The translations under genes were made by a program, and so were the position numbers. 5,147 bases of DNA from Acidobacteriota bacterium (GTDB lineage Bacteria; Acidobacteriota; Thermoanaerobaculia; Multivoradales; JAHEKO01), in assembly GCA_027296385.1 (NCBI GenBank), contig JAPUJD010000020.1:1-5147 (forward strand), written 5' to 3'. Positions within the stretch are counted from its first letter, which is position 1. Every line of letters begins with the position of its first letter. This document shows positions 1 through 5,147 of the stretch, in pieces. Below the pieces are notes generated by a model. The model worked only from the letters and a program-made list of their open reading frames with translations. It ran no database searches and was not told the origin of the DNA.

Positions 1-1
1 C

Positions 2-52
2 CTCCGGCGGATGGATCAGGCGCTACAGGGCGCCGAGCTGGGCCTAGCCTAG
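2..52 (+). CDS. Possible 3' tail of a convergent gene
   Basis: Plus-strand frame 2 reads LRRMDQALQGAELGLA and stops at TAG 50-52 inside the palindrome. The composition looks like an ordinary amphipathic C-terminal helix. The minus strand here is crowded with stops, so nothing better competes. At 16 codons this is weak, and the other two plus frames are also open to this palindrome. No function can be suggested. Confidence 0.2.
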   Translation, partial: LRRMDQALQGAELGLA

Positions 53-98
53 GCTAGGGGACCTCCAGTTCGGCTCCGGGCAGCACCTGCAGCTCGGC
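32..98. terminator. Inverted repeat around the palindrome, possible bidirectional 3'-end structure
   Basis: GCCGAGCTG at 32-40 and CAGCTCGGC at 90-98 form a 9-bp stem enclosing 49 nt that contain the 16-bp palindrome (43-58). It lies just after bshA and could fold as a branched RNA from either strand. There is no T-run, so an intrinsic terminator in the classical sense is not shown. Confidence 0.3.
43..58. repeat. Perfect 16-bp palindrome with stop codons in all six frames
   Basis: CCTAGCCTAGGCTAGG is its own reverse complement. TAG occurs at 45-47, 50-52 and 55-57 on the plus strand, spaced by five and so in three different frames, and by symmetry also in all three frames of the minus strand. 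It lies 67 nt after the bshA stop. Confidence 0.8.
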
Positions 99-125
99 AT
101 GCCGGCCGGCACTCGGTAGCGGTGC

Positions 126-1250
126 TCAGGCACTTGGCGCCACGCGCCGGTAGAGCTCACGGTAGCGCTCGACGACGGCGACCTCCGAGAAGCGCTCGAG
201 CGCGTGGCGCCGCGCCGCCTCACCGAACTGGCGCCAACGATCCCGGTTCTCGAGCAGCGAGAGGGCCGCCTCAGCCATCGCGTCGACGTCGCCGACCGAT
301 CGCAGGAATCCGGTCACGCCATCCTCGACCACCTCCGGCAGGCCCCCGACAGCGGTCGCGATCACCGGCACTTGGCAAGACATCGCTTCGAGGGCCGCTA
401 GACCGAAGGACTCGGTCTCCGACGGCAAGAGGAAGAGATCGGCGCCGACGAGCACTTCTTCGATCGAGGTGGTACTGCCGGCAAAGAGGATCCGGTCGCA
501 GGAGCCTTGCTCGCGACAGTATTGCTCGATGTGAGCGCGCTCGGGACCGTCGCCGACCAGAAGCAACCGCGTGTCCATCTTGCGCGCCACTCGCTCGAAG
601 ATCCGCACGACGTCGCCCACGCGCTTGACCGGGCGGTAGTTGGACACGTGGACCAGCAGCACTTCGTCGCCCTGGGCCCAGCGCCGCGCCCCCGGCCTTT
701 GGCGCGCCGCTTCGTAACGCTTCGGGTCGATAAAATTGGGGATGACCGTAATCGGCCGCGTCACGCCGAGTTTCTCGACCGTGTCCCGGCGCAGCGACTG
801 CGAGACGGTCGTCACGGCGTCGCTCTGCTCGATACCGTAGCGCGTCGTCGCCAGATAGTTTGGGTCGTTACCCACCAGGGTAATGTCCGTGCCATGGAGC
901 GTGGTCACGACCTTGAAACCACCGTCGCCAACGATGTCGCGAGCCAGGATTGCCGACACCGCGTTCGGCACCGCGTAGTGCACATGCAGCAGGTCGAGCT
1001 TTTGATAGGTCGCCACCTCGACCATCTTGGTCGCCAGGGCCAGCGAGTAGGGCGGATACTCAAAGAGCGGGTAGTGCGGCACGACGACTTCGTGGAAGGA
1101 AAGACGCGGATCGACCAGCTCGAGGCGCGGCGGCATGGCGTAGCTGATGACGTGGACCTCGTCGCCGGCTGCCGCCAGCACCATCGCCAGCTCGGTGGCG
1201 ACCACACCGGAGCCACCCATGGTCGGGTAGCAGCTGATCCCGATTCTCAG
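126..1250 (-). CDS. bshA: BshA, N-acetyl-alpha-D-glucosaminyl L-malate synthase (bacillithiol step 1)
   Basis: This is a retaining GT-B glycosyltransferase of family GT4 that transfers GlcNAc from UDP-GlcNAc to L-malate in the cytoplasm, the first step of bacillithiol synthesis. From the CTG start it is 374 residues, close to the usual BshA length of about 375-380. Visible signatures are the N-terminal glycine loop GGSGVVA (12-18) after IGISCYPT, LHVHYAVPNA (88-97), LHGTDITLVG (118-127), PNFID (171-175), SNYRPVKR (203-210), VGDGPE (232-237) and the GT4 E-x7-E motif E280/E288 in ESFGLAALEAM. The start is placed at CTG (1250-1248) because it aligns with the canonical BshA N-terminus, follows GGGAGG by 6 nt, and no ATG, GTG or TTG lies in frame between the upstream stop (1283-1281) and ATG 1220. 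Starting at ATG 1220 would remove beta strand 1. It overlaps the bshB1 stop as CTGA, which suggests translational coupling. The family call is very secure; the CTG start is inferred. Confidence 0.95.
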   Translation of the reverse strand: MRIGISCYPTMGGSGVVATELAMVLAAAGDEVHVISYAMPPRLELVDPRLSFHEVVVPHYPLFEYPPYSLALATKMVEVATYQKLDLLHVHYAVPNAVSAILARDIVGDGGFKVVTTLHGTDITLVGNDPNYLATTRYGIEQSDAVTTVSQSLRRDTVEKLGVTRPITVIPNFIDPKRYEAARQRPGARRWAQGDEVLLVHVSNYRPVKRVGDVVRIFERVARKMDTRLLLVGDGPERAHIEQYCREQGSCDRILFAGSTTSIEEVLVGADLFLLPSETESFGLAALEAMSCQVPVIATAVGGLPEVVEDGVTGFLRSVGDVDAMAEAALSLLENRDRWRQFGEAARRHALERFSEVAVVERYRELYRRVAPSA

Positions 1251-1978
1251 CGCAGGCCTCCCGGCACGAGAGTCATCAGGTCAGAGATCGCCACCGGCAA
1301 GCGGCTCCAGAAGGGCTCGCCAAACTCCGCTCCGATCAGCTGGCCGAAGTGGCGGGCGCGGCCCTCGACGGCGGCCCGGAACTCCGGTGACGCCACCTTG
1401 GTCGGCGGCCCGCTGGCCTCGGAATCGGCCTGATGGAGCTGGCTGCGATAGGCCGCCAGTGCCGCCAGTTTCTGCCCCCAGGCTGCCGACACATCGACCA
1501 CGAAACGGGGCTCGAAGGCATCGTGCTGCATGAAGGAAAAGACCGCCGCAGGCCGGTAGGGCTCACCCTGGCCGCGCCGGGCCAGACCGGCGTAAAAGGA
1601 CGCGTCGGCCACCAGCCGGTGGGCACGACCGTGATCCGGGTGGCGATCGCTCGCCGGCGGCCCGAGGACGATCTCGGGCCGCCAGCGCCGCAGCTGAGCG
1701 ATCAGCGCATCCTCCTCGTCCTCATCCGTATTCAACCGGCCGTCGCCGCAATCGAGATACTCGACCGCGGCGACGCCCAGCGCCGCGGCGGCGCTGCGCG
1801 CTTCGTCTTGGCGCTCCTCTGGTGTGCCGCGGGTCCCGGCCTCGCCGCGCGTCAGATGGAGAATGCCGACTCGCCGCCCGGCGGCGACGAGCGTCGCTAG
1901 CGTGCCGCCGCAGCCTAGCTCCACGTCGTCGGGATGGGCGCCGATCGCCAGGACATCGAGCTTCTGAGCTTGTGTCAC
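1247..1978 (-). CDS. bshB1: BshB1, GlcNAc-malate deacetylase (bacillithiol step 2)
   Basis: This is a zinc-dependent N-deacetylase of the LmbE/PIG-L family that removes acetate from GlcNAc-malate to give GlcN-malate in the cytoplasm. From the GTG start it is 243 residues, near the usual size of about 235. AHPDD lies at 14-18, giving the expected zinc ligands H15 and D18 and the catalytic-base aspartate D17. SDRHPDHGRAH gives H113 and the third zinc ligand H116. These sit exactly 3 residues later than the corresponding residues of the Bacillus cereus enzyme BcZBP as I recall them (H12, D14, D15, H110, H113), and R56 likewise matches its R53. The start was set at GTG 1978-1976 because it is preceded by GGAGG with a 5-nt spacer and puts KLDVLAIGAHPDD near the N-terminus as in the family. 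A TTG at 2038 in the same frame would add 20 atypical residues and run into bshC. It lies 10 nt after bshC and overlaps bshA by 4 nt. Confidence 0.95.
   Translation of the reverse strand: MTQAQKLDVLAIGAHPDDVELGCGGTLATLVAAGRRVGILHLTRGEAGTRGTPEERQDEARSAAAALGVAAVEYLDCGDGRLNTDEDEEDALIAQLRRWRPEIVLGPPASDRHPDHGRAHRLVADASFYAGLARRGQGEPYRPAAVFSFMQHDAFEPRFVVDVSAAWGQKLAALAAYRSQLHQADSEASGPPTKVASPEFRAAVEGRARHFGQLIGAEFGEPFWSRLPVAISDLMTLVPGGLR
1257..1262 (-). promoter_or_regulatory. Ribosome binding site of bshA (decides a CTG start)
   Basis: GGGAGG on the minus strand lies 6 nt before CTG 1250-1248, inside the last codons of bshB1. It is a near-consensus Shine-Dalgarno at ideal spacing. It supports initiation at CTG, since the first in-frame ATG is 30 nt further downstream. 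Confidence 0.7.
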
Positions 1979-1983
1979 CCTTC

Positions 1984-1990
1984 CCTCCTC
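1984..1990 (-). promoter_or_regulatory. Ribosome binding site of bshB1
   Basis: GAGGAGG on the minus strand is fused to the bshC stop codon, reading TGAGGAGG, and lies 5 nt before GTG 1978-1976. It fixes the bshB1 start at that GTG and implies that a ribosome ending bshC is released on the next gene's binding site. Confidence 0.75.
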
Positions 1991-3617
1991 AAATCCTGAC
2001 CACAGTGAGCCGCCCACCGTCGAGCACCAGTTGCTCAAAGAGCGCGTCGACCAACTCCGGACCGTAGCGCCCCGGCAGATCCGCCGTCGAAAGGGCGCGC
2101 TCCTGCAACTCGCCTCCCGGCCGCACCCATTCCTGGAGACTCGCGACCCGAGCGCGCCGCACCAGGTCGGCCCGACCGAGGGCCGCGGTCAGCCGATTGG
2201 CGAACTGATCCAAACCACGCCGCATCTGGTCGCCCGTCTTCTCCAGCGCCCGACCGACCTCGCCGGCGACCGGCGCCGCCACCGATTCGAGCTCGGCCAA
2301 CAGGGCGGTCAGCGCGCGTTCGGCCGGCTGCATCTGGTCTGCCGCGGCGCCTCCGGCGAGTACGCGATCGAGATCGAAATCGGCACTCAGCAGCTCCTCG
2401 AGGGCAAGCTTCGTAGTGGCGAGCTTCTTGTCCTCCTTGGCGGGCAAGACGAGTACCTGGGGTCGCAAGGCTGTTGCCGGAGCCGTCACTCCCAGGACGC
2501 CGTAGAGCGGCGCCAACTGCGGCAGGTAGGACATCTCGCCCGGGCCCATGACCTGCAGCGTCGAGCCCAGGATCGCGTCCTGGATCACCGGCCGCACCAG
2601 CACTCCCGGCATCACGACCGCCGGGTTGTCGGCAATCGCCGCCAGGAGATCGGTGACTGGCCGGACGGCCGCCTCTTGCCCGCGCAGGCTCCAGTCGGCC
2701 TCGCCGTGCCAAACGATCCGCCGGCGCTCCCCGCCCCGCAGGAAGAAGAGCGGGCTGGCCCCAGGTTGCGGTTTCACTTGCAATGGGTAGCCGCTCTCGA
2801 CTACGGCGGCCGAGGCGGTCGCCAAGGCGCTGTCGATCTGCGAACGCTTCTCGACCACGGCAGTGAGCCACGGACGCTGGGCCTGCTTGACGGCCGGCAG
2901 CATGGCATCGAGCAGCAGCGGGCAACGCGGGCCGAGCAGATGGGTCATGAGGCGCGCGAAGGCCTCGCCAAAGCGCGCCGTCGGCTGGTACCACCGCTCG
3001 AGCGTGTCGCACCACTCGCCGAAACGCTCGCCGGGGACCGCGTCGCGCAGCGTGCCCAGAATCTCCTCCACTCCCGGTCCCAGGCTGCGCATGCCAAGCG
3101 GCATCAGCTCCTGGGCGTCGGTACCGAGGTCGAAGCGCTGGAGGCCATCGGCGGTCTGGAAGGAACACCAGCTGCTCTCGCGCCAGTCGTGATCCTCGGT
3201 GGCCATCCAGAAGACGGCGACCGCCGGCCGGCCGGCCGCCTCCAGCTCCGCCGCCCAGCGTGCCGCCGCCACCGCCTTGCTGAGGCTGTAGAGCGGCCCG
3301 CCGAAGAGACCCGGTTGCTGCCCTGTGACGACGACCGCCGTTGCCGGATCGGCCATCTTGGCAGCCAGCTCGGCGGATCGCGGATGACCGTAAGCGGCGT
3401 TTGCCTCGGCCAGCCTGGCGGCCAGCGCCTGTCGATCGACTCCGCCCGGATGTACTGGCGGCAGCGTGTTGGGAGCCAGAAACTCGAGTGGCGCCAGCAG
3501 CTCACGATCGCGGCCCGCCAGGAAGGCGCGCGGCAAAGCCGGCAGCAGATCGAGGTCGATCAGGTCCAGGTCAGGACCGCCGCCCGATGAAGATGAGGCG
3601 CTCGCTGTCGTCACCAC
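1989..3617 (-). CDS. bshC: BshC, bacillithiol synthase / cysteine-adding enzyme (step 3)
   Basis: This enzyme adds L-cysteine to GlcN-malate, the last step of bacillithiol synthesis. From GTG 3617 it is 542 residues, matching the family (539 in B. subtilis). Visible signatures are the Rossmann-like core TGQQPGLFGGPLYSLSKA (98-115), FWMATEDHDW (136-145), RPVIQDAILGSTLQVMGPGE (342-361), YLPQLAPLYGVLGV (364-377), a long helical stretch consistent with the family's coiled-coil (about 395-485), and the typical C-terminus GGELQERAL...RYGPELVDALFEQL. The start is chosen because GGAGGAG precedes GTG 3617 by 6 nt; a second GTG follows immediately at 3614, and TTG 3632 lies before the binding site's best position. 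The first 25 residues are a low-complexity Ser/Gly/Asp stretch. It overlaps the methyltransferase by 47 nt and is followed 10 nt later by bshB1. The biochemical source of activation for cysteine addition is not evident from sequence. Confidence 0.95.
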   Translation of the reverse strand: MVTTASASSSSGGGPDLDLIDLDLLPALPRAFLAGRDRELLAPLEFLAPNTLPPVHPGGVDRQALAARLAEANAAYGHPRSAELAAKMADPATAVVVTGQQPGLFGGPLYSLSKAVAAARWAAELEAAGRPAVAVFWMATEDHDWRESSWCSFQTADGLQRFDLGTDAQELMPLGMRSLGPGVEEILGTLRDAVPGERFGEWCDTLERWYQPTARFGEAFARLMTHLLGPRCPLLLDAMLPAVKQAQRPWLTAVVEKRSQIDSALATASAAVVESGYPLQVKPQPGASPLFFLRGGERRRIVWHGEADWSLRGQEAAVRPVTDLLAAIADNPAVVMPGVLVRPVIQDAILGSTLQVMGPGEMSYLPQLAPLYGVLGVTAPATALRPQVLVLPAKEDKKLATTKLALEELLSADFDLDRVLAGGAAADQMQPAERALTALLAELESVAAPVAGEVGRALEKTGDQMRRGLDQFANRLTAALGRADLVRRARVASLQEWVRPGGELQERALSTADLPGRYGPELVDALFEQLVLDGGRLTVVRI

Positions 3618-4287
3618 TCGGTTCTCCTCCAAAACCCCCGTACGTCGCCACGATCTCGAGCCCGGCCCAGTTCAGGCCGTTGACCACCTCTTCTTGGGTA
3701 TAGGCGCGCACACTCTCGAGGTACGTACGTTTCGGCGACCCTTCCCGTTGCAAACAAATTCGCTTGTTGACCCGACGCGTTGCCGCATCGTACCAGCGCC
3801 GGATTTCGATCACCTGGCCGTTGCGCTCCTGGCGCTCCCGCGGCTCCAGCGTCGCCAGCACGTGGTCGCGGTTGAACAGATCGATCAGGCAGCGACCTCC
3901 CGGGCGCAGGACGCGCACAATCTCCTCCAGCACCCGGAAGTTGTCGCGCTCGCTCTCGAAGTAGCCAAACGAGGTAAAGAAATTCAGCACCCAGTCGAAG
4001 GCCCGGTCGGCGAAGGGCAGGTCCTTCATGTCACCCGCCACGCGCGGGATGTCCGCGCCCTGAGCCAGCAGCGTCAGGGACAGGTCGGTGCCGAGGACGC
4101 GATAGCCGCGCTTGCGCAGTTCCCGAGTGTGGCGGCCGGCGCCGCACGCCAGGTCGAGCACCGCGTGTGGGCGCGCTTCAGCGAAGAGCCGCTCGACGAA
4201 GTCGACATGGCCCCGCGCCTCGCCCGCGTCGTGATGGGCGTAGAGCTCGAGGTAATCCTCGCCGAACCACTCCTTGTACCAGGCCAC
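3571..4287 (-). CDS. Class I SAM-dependent methyltransferase, candidate bacillithiol N-methyltransferase
   Basis: This 238-residue soluble protein has a clear seven-stranded SAM methyltransferase core. Motif I is VLDLACGAGRHT (43-54), the ribose-binding acidic residue is D68 in GTDLS, the adenine-side acidic residue is D86 in AGDMKDLPF (85-93), motif IV is DWVLNFFTSFGYF (98-110), and LRPGGRCLIDLFNRD (127-141) follows. The N-terminal WYKEWFGEDYLELY and the C-terminal beta-rich part (159-235) probably form the substrate cap. It is the first gene of the tight run into bshC, bshB1 and bshA and overlaps bshC by 47 nt, which argues for a role in the thiol pathway. The Chlorobium enzyme NmbA (CT1040), as I recall, N-methylates bacillithiol, so a similar role here is plausible, but the substrate cannot be read from sequence. 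The start is GTG 4287 and no Shine-Dalgarno is visible. The nearby ATG 4298 is in another frame. The methyltransferase fold is certain; the substrate is inferred. Confidence 0.9.
   Translation of the reverse strand: MAWYKEWFGEDYLELYAHHDAGEARGHVDFVERLFAEARPHAVLDLACGAGRHTRELRKRGYRVLGTDLSLTLLAQGADIPRVAGDMKDLPFADRAFDWVLNFFTSFGYFESERDNFRVLEEIVRVLRPGGRCLIDLFNRDHVLATLEPRERQERNGQVIEIRRWYDAATRRVNKRICLQREGSPKRTYLESVRAYTQEEVVNGLNWAGLEIVATYGGFGGEPSGDDSERLIFIGRRS
3624..3630 (-). promoter_or_regulatory. Ribosome binding site of bshC
   Basis: GGAGGAG on the minus strand lies inside the 3' end of the methyltransferase gene, 6 nt before GTG 3617 and 9 nt before GTG 3614. It favours one of these two GTG codons over TTG 3632, which partly overlaps it. 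Confidence 0.65.
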
Positions 4288-4293
4288 ACAGGG

Positions 4294-4299
4294 ATCATA
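4294..4299 (-). promoter_or_regulatory. Possible -10 box of a leaderless promoter for the bsh operon
   Basis: TATGAT on the minus strand differs from consensus TATAAT at one base and ends 6 nt before GTG 4287. Transcription would start at or next to the start codon, giving a leaderless message, which fits the lack of a Shine-Dalgarno for this gene. No TTGACA-like -35 is seen at 17-nt spacing, where the sequence is GGCGCA. Confidence 0.4.
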
Positions 4300-4303
4300 C
4301 CCG

Positions 4304-4326
4304 GCGGGGCGCGGACTGCGCCCCGC
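4304..4326 (-). terminator. GC-rich hairpin between the membrane protein gene and the methyltransferase
   Basis: A perfect 9-bp stem (4304-4312 pairing with 4318-4326) closes a 5-nt loop, 11 nt after the stop codon of the membrane protein gene. There is no T-run after it on the minus strand, so it is not a classical intrinsic terminator. It may act as a U-tract-less terminator or a 3'-end stabiliser, and it may insulate the operon promoter just downstream. Confidence 0.4.
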
Positions 4327-4336
4327 AGGACTTCTG

Positions 4337-5147
4337 CTACGGGCTCCTAGGTGCCGGCCCGCCGAGGCGAACCTCGGAGTCGAACTGGCCGAGGAAAGCC
4401 ACCGTGAAGGCCCGGTAGGTGATGATCAGCGGCAACAACAAGACGGTGCCGACATAGGGCATGGCGAGCAGGAGGAAGCCCAGGCAGCAGGTCATGAAGC
4501 CGGTGGTGAGGACCACCACCAGCGCCAGGATGCAGAGCACGAAGACGAACAGGCCGCTCGCCAGGAACCAGCCCGGGCGGGCACCCAGCAACGCCAGGAA
4601 GCGACGCCAGGCGTCCATCACGCCGAGGTCGTAGCGGTGCATCAGGGGCACGACGAAGGCGTCGAGGAAAAAGAAGGTGTAGAGGGTGGCGATGATCAAG
4701 ACCAGTCCGAGAAGGGCGGTACCCACCACCCCAGCGACCGTCGCCGCCCCTTCGAGATGGGCCCAGCCGCCCGGTCCTACGGCGAGCCAGACGCAGAGAC
4801 CGATCAGGCCGAAGGCCAGCGGAATGCAGATCAAGGCCACCACCAAGCGGAAGGCGAAAAGCGAGTTGCCCTGGCGCCGGAAGCGCTTCCACGGCTCGAC
4901 GATCTCGGCCCGGTCGCACACTACGTTGTCGAGGAAGATGAACTTGGAGCGTGAGCTCACCCACAGCACCGCCACGATGAGGGCCAGCAGGGTGAGCAGG
5001 CCAGCGAAAATCATGCCGGCCGCGAGCTCGTGCGAGGTCAGCCAGTCCCAACCGTCTTGCGCGCTGTGGAGGATCTGCGCACCACCGTCGTCGTCGCTCA
5101 CACTGCCACCACCACCACCGCTCCAGCCGGCCAGCCCGGCCAGCCAA
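4337..5147 (-). CDS. Multi-pass membrane protein, 5'-truncated by the window edge
   Basis: I do not recognise a named family with confidence. About 269 residues are visible and the frame is open to the right edge, so the true start is probably outside. The visible part begins with WLAGLAGWS, then a Gly5-Ser linker, then SDDDGG. A GTG at 5101 could serve as an internal start (254 residues) but has no good binding site. Numbered from that GTG, hydrophobic segments lie at about 27-49, 84-108, 120-147 (which contains the YTFFFLDAFVVP element), 178-200 and 202-235, the last long enough for two passes. Between the first two is a soluble stretch, FIFLDNVVCDRAEIVEPWKRFRRQGNS (54-80 in part), with mixed charges. 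The C-terminus is a short hydrophilic tail. It is separated from the methyltransferase by 49 nt holding a hairpin and a possible promoter, so it is probably not in the bsh operon. An integral inner-membrane protein is secure; the function is unknown. Confidence 0.85.
   Translation of the reverse strand, partial: WLAGLAGWSGGGGGSVSDDDGGAQILHSAQDGWDWLTSHELAAGMIFAGLLTLLALIVAVLWVSSRSKFIFLDNVVCDRAEIVEPWKRFRRQGNSLFAFRLVVALICIPLAFGLIGLCVWLAVGPGGWAHLEGAATVAGVVGTALLGLVLIIATLYTFFFLDAFVVPLMHRYDLGVMDAWRRFLALLGARPGWFLASGLFVFVLCILALVVVLTTGFMTCCLGFLLLAMPYVGTVLLLPLIITYRAFTVAFLGQFDSEVRLGGPAPRSP
5106..5119. repeat. CCA trinucleotide tract coding a glycine run
   Basis: Four tandem CCA units plus CC on the plus strand read as GGT codons on the minus strand and give the five-glycine linker of the membrane protein. 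Such tracts can change length by slippage in steps of one codon. Confidence 0.6.
5127..5144. repeat. Tandem 9-bp repeat, two copies
   Basis: Two perfect adjacent copies of CCGGCCAGC (5127-5135 and 5136-5144) encode the repeated Leu-Ala-Gly units at the visible N-terminal edge of the membrane protein. Being a multiple of three, it keeps the frame. Confidence 0.5.

Noticed and set aside
78..100. Short minus-strand ATG reading frame with several cysteines (MPSCRCCPEP...)
   Set aside because: It is only 18 codons, has no binding site, and lies across the inverted repeat, so chance is the simplest reading.
1218..1220. ATG as the bshA start
   Set aside because: It would remove RIGISCYPT, which is conserved in the family and still coded in frame upstream.
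507..1433. Long plus-strand open frame of 308 codons opposite bshA
   Set aside because: It runs antisense to bshA and bshB1. It is Arg/His-rich with no recognisable motif, as expected of the complement of a GC-rich gene.
1979..2038. Upstream TTG start for bshB1 that would add 20 residues
   Set aside because: The added residues have no family similarity and overlap the end of bshC; GTG 1978 has GGAGG at the right spacing.
2031..3590. Plus-strand open frame of 519 codons opposite bshC
   Set aside because: It mirrors bshC almost end to end. Its composition is Arg/Gln/His-rich without domains, whereas the minus strand has family-specific BshC motifs.
4296..4298. ATG just upstream of the methyltransferase
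   Set aside because: It is out of frame with the methyltransferase and leads only to an Arg/Ser/Thr-rich shadow peptide.
4274..4954. Plus-strand open frame with a Gln/Glu/Asp/His-rich product
   Set aside because: It is antisense to the membrane protein; its hydrophilic bias is the expected complement of hydrophobic codons.
1..5147. tRNA, rRNA, CRISPR, insertion sequence or riboswitch
   Set aside because: No tRNA-like cloverleaf, rRNA stretch, spaced direct repeats, transposase motif or long leader was seen. The window is almost fully coding.

Overview
This high-GC window (GC rich throughout, with strong G/C bias at third codon positions) is densely coding, and every confident gene lies on the minus strand. 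Read in transcription order from right to left it holds the 3' part of a multi-pass membrane protein gene, a class I SAM-dependent methyltransferase, then bshC, bshB1 and bshA. Those last three are the complete known pathway for bacillithiol, the low-molecular-weight thiol Cys-GlcN-malate. High GC together with a clustered bsh set suggests a bacterium such as Acidobacteriota or a similar high-GC, non-Firmicute, bacillithiol-using lineage. The phylum is an inference, not something the sequence proves.

Layout: 4337-5147 is the membrane protein, which stays open to the right edge and is therefore 5'-truncated. 4288-4336 is a short intergenic gap with a perfect 9-bp GC hairpin and a TATGAT box 6 nt before the next start codon. 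3571-4287 is the methyltransferase. 1989-3617 is bshC, overlapping the methyltransferase by 47 nt. 1247-1978 is bshB1, 10 nt after bshC. 126-1250 is bshA, overlapping bshB1 by 4 nt and starting at CTG. 1-125 is a short downstream region with a palindrome that closes all six reading frames inside a larger inverted repeat. It may also hold the tail of a convergent plus-strand gene.

How the genes work together: BshA joins GlcNAc from UDP-GlcNAc to L-malate, BshB1 deacetylates the product to GlcN-malate, and BshC adds cysteine to give bacillithiol. The tightly coupled upstream methyltransferase is a good candidate for a tailoring enzyme, by analogy with NmbA, which makes N-methyl-bacillithiol in Chlorobium. 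If so, the cluster would encode a methylated bacillithiol rather than plain bacillithiol. None of the four operon genes appears to begin with ATG. The methyltransferase looks leaderless, and the other three have clear Shine-Dalgarno sequences before GTG, GTG and CTG.
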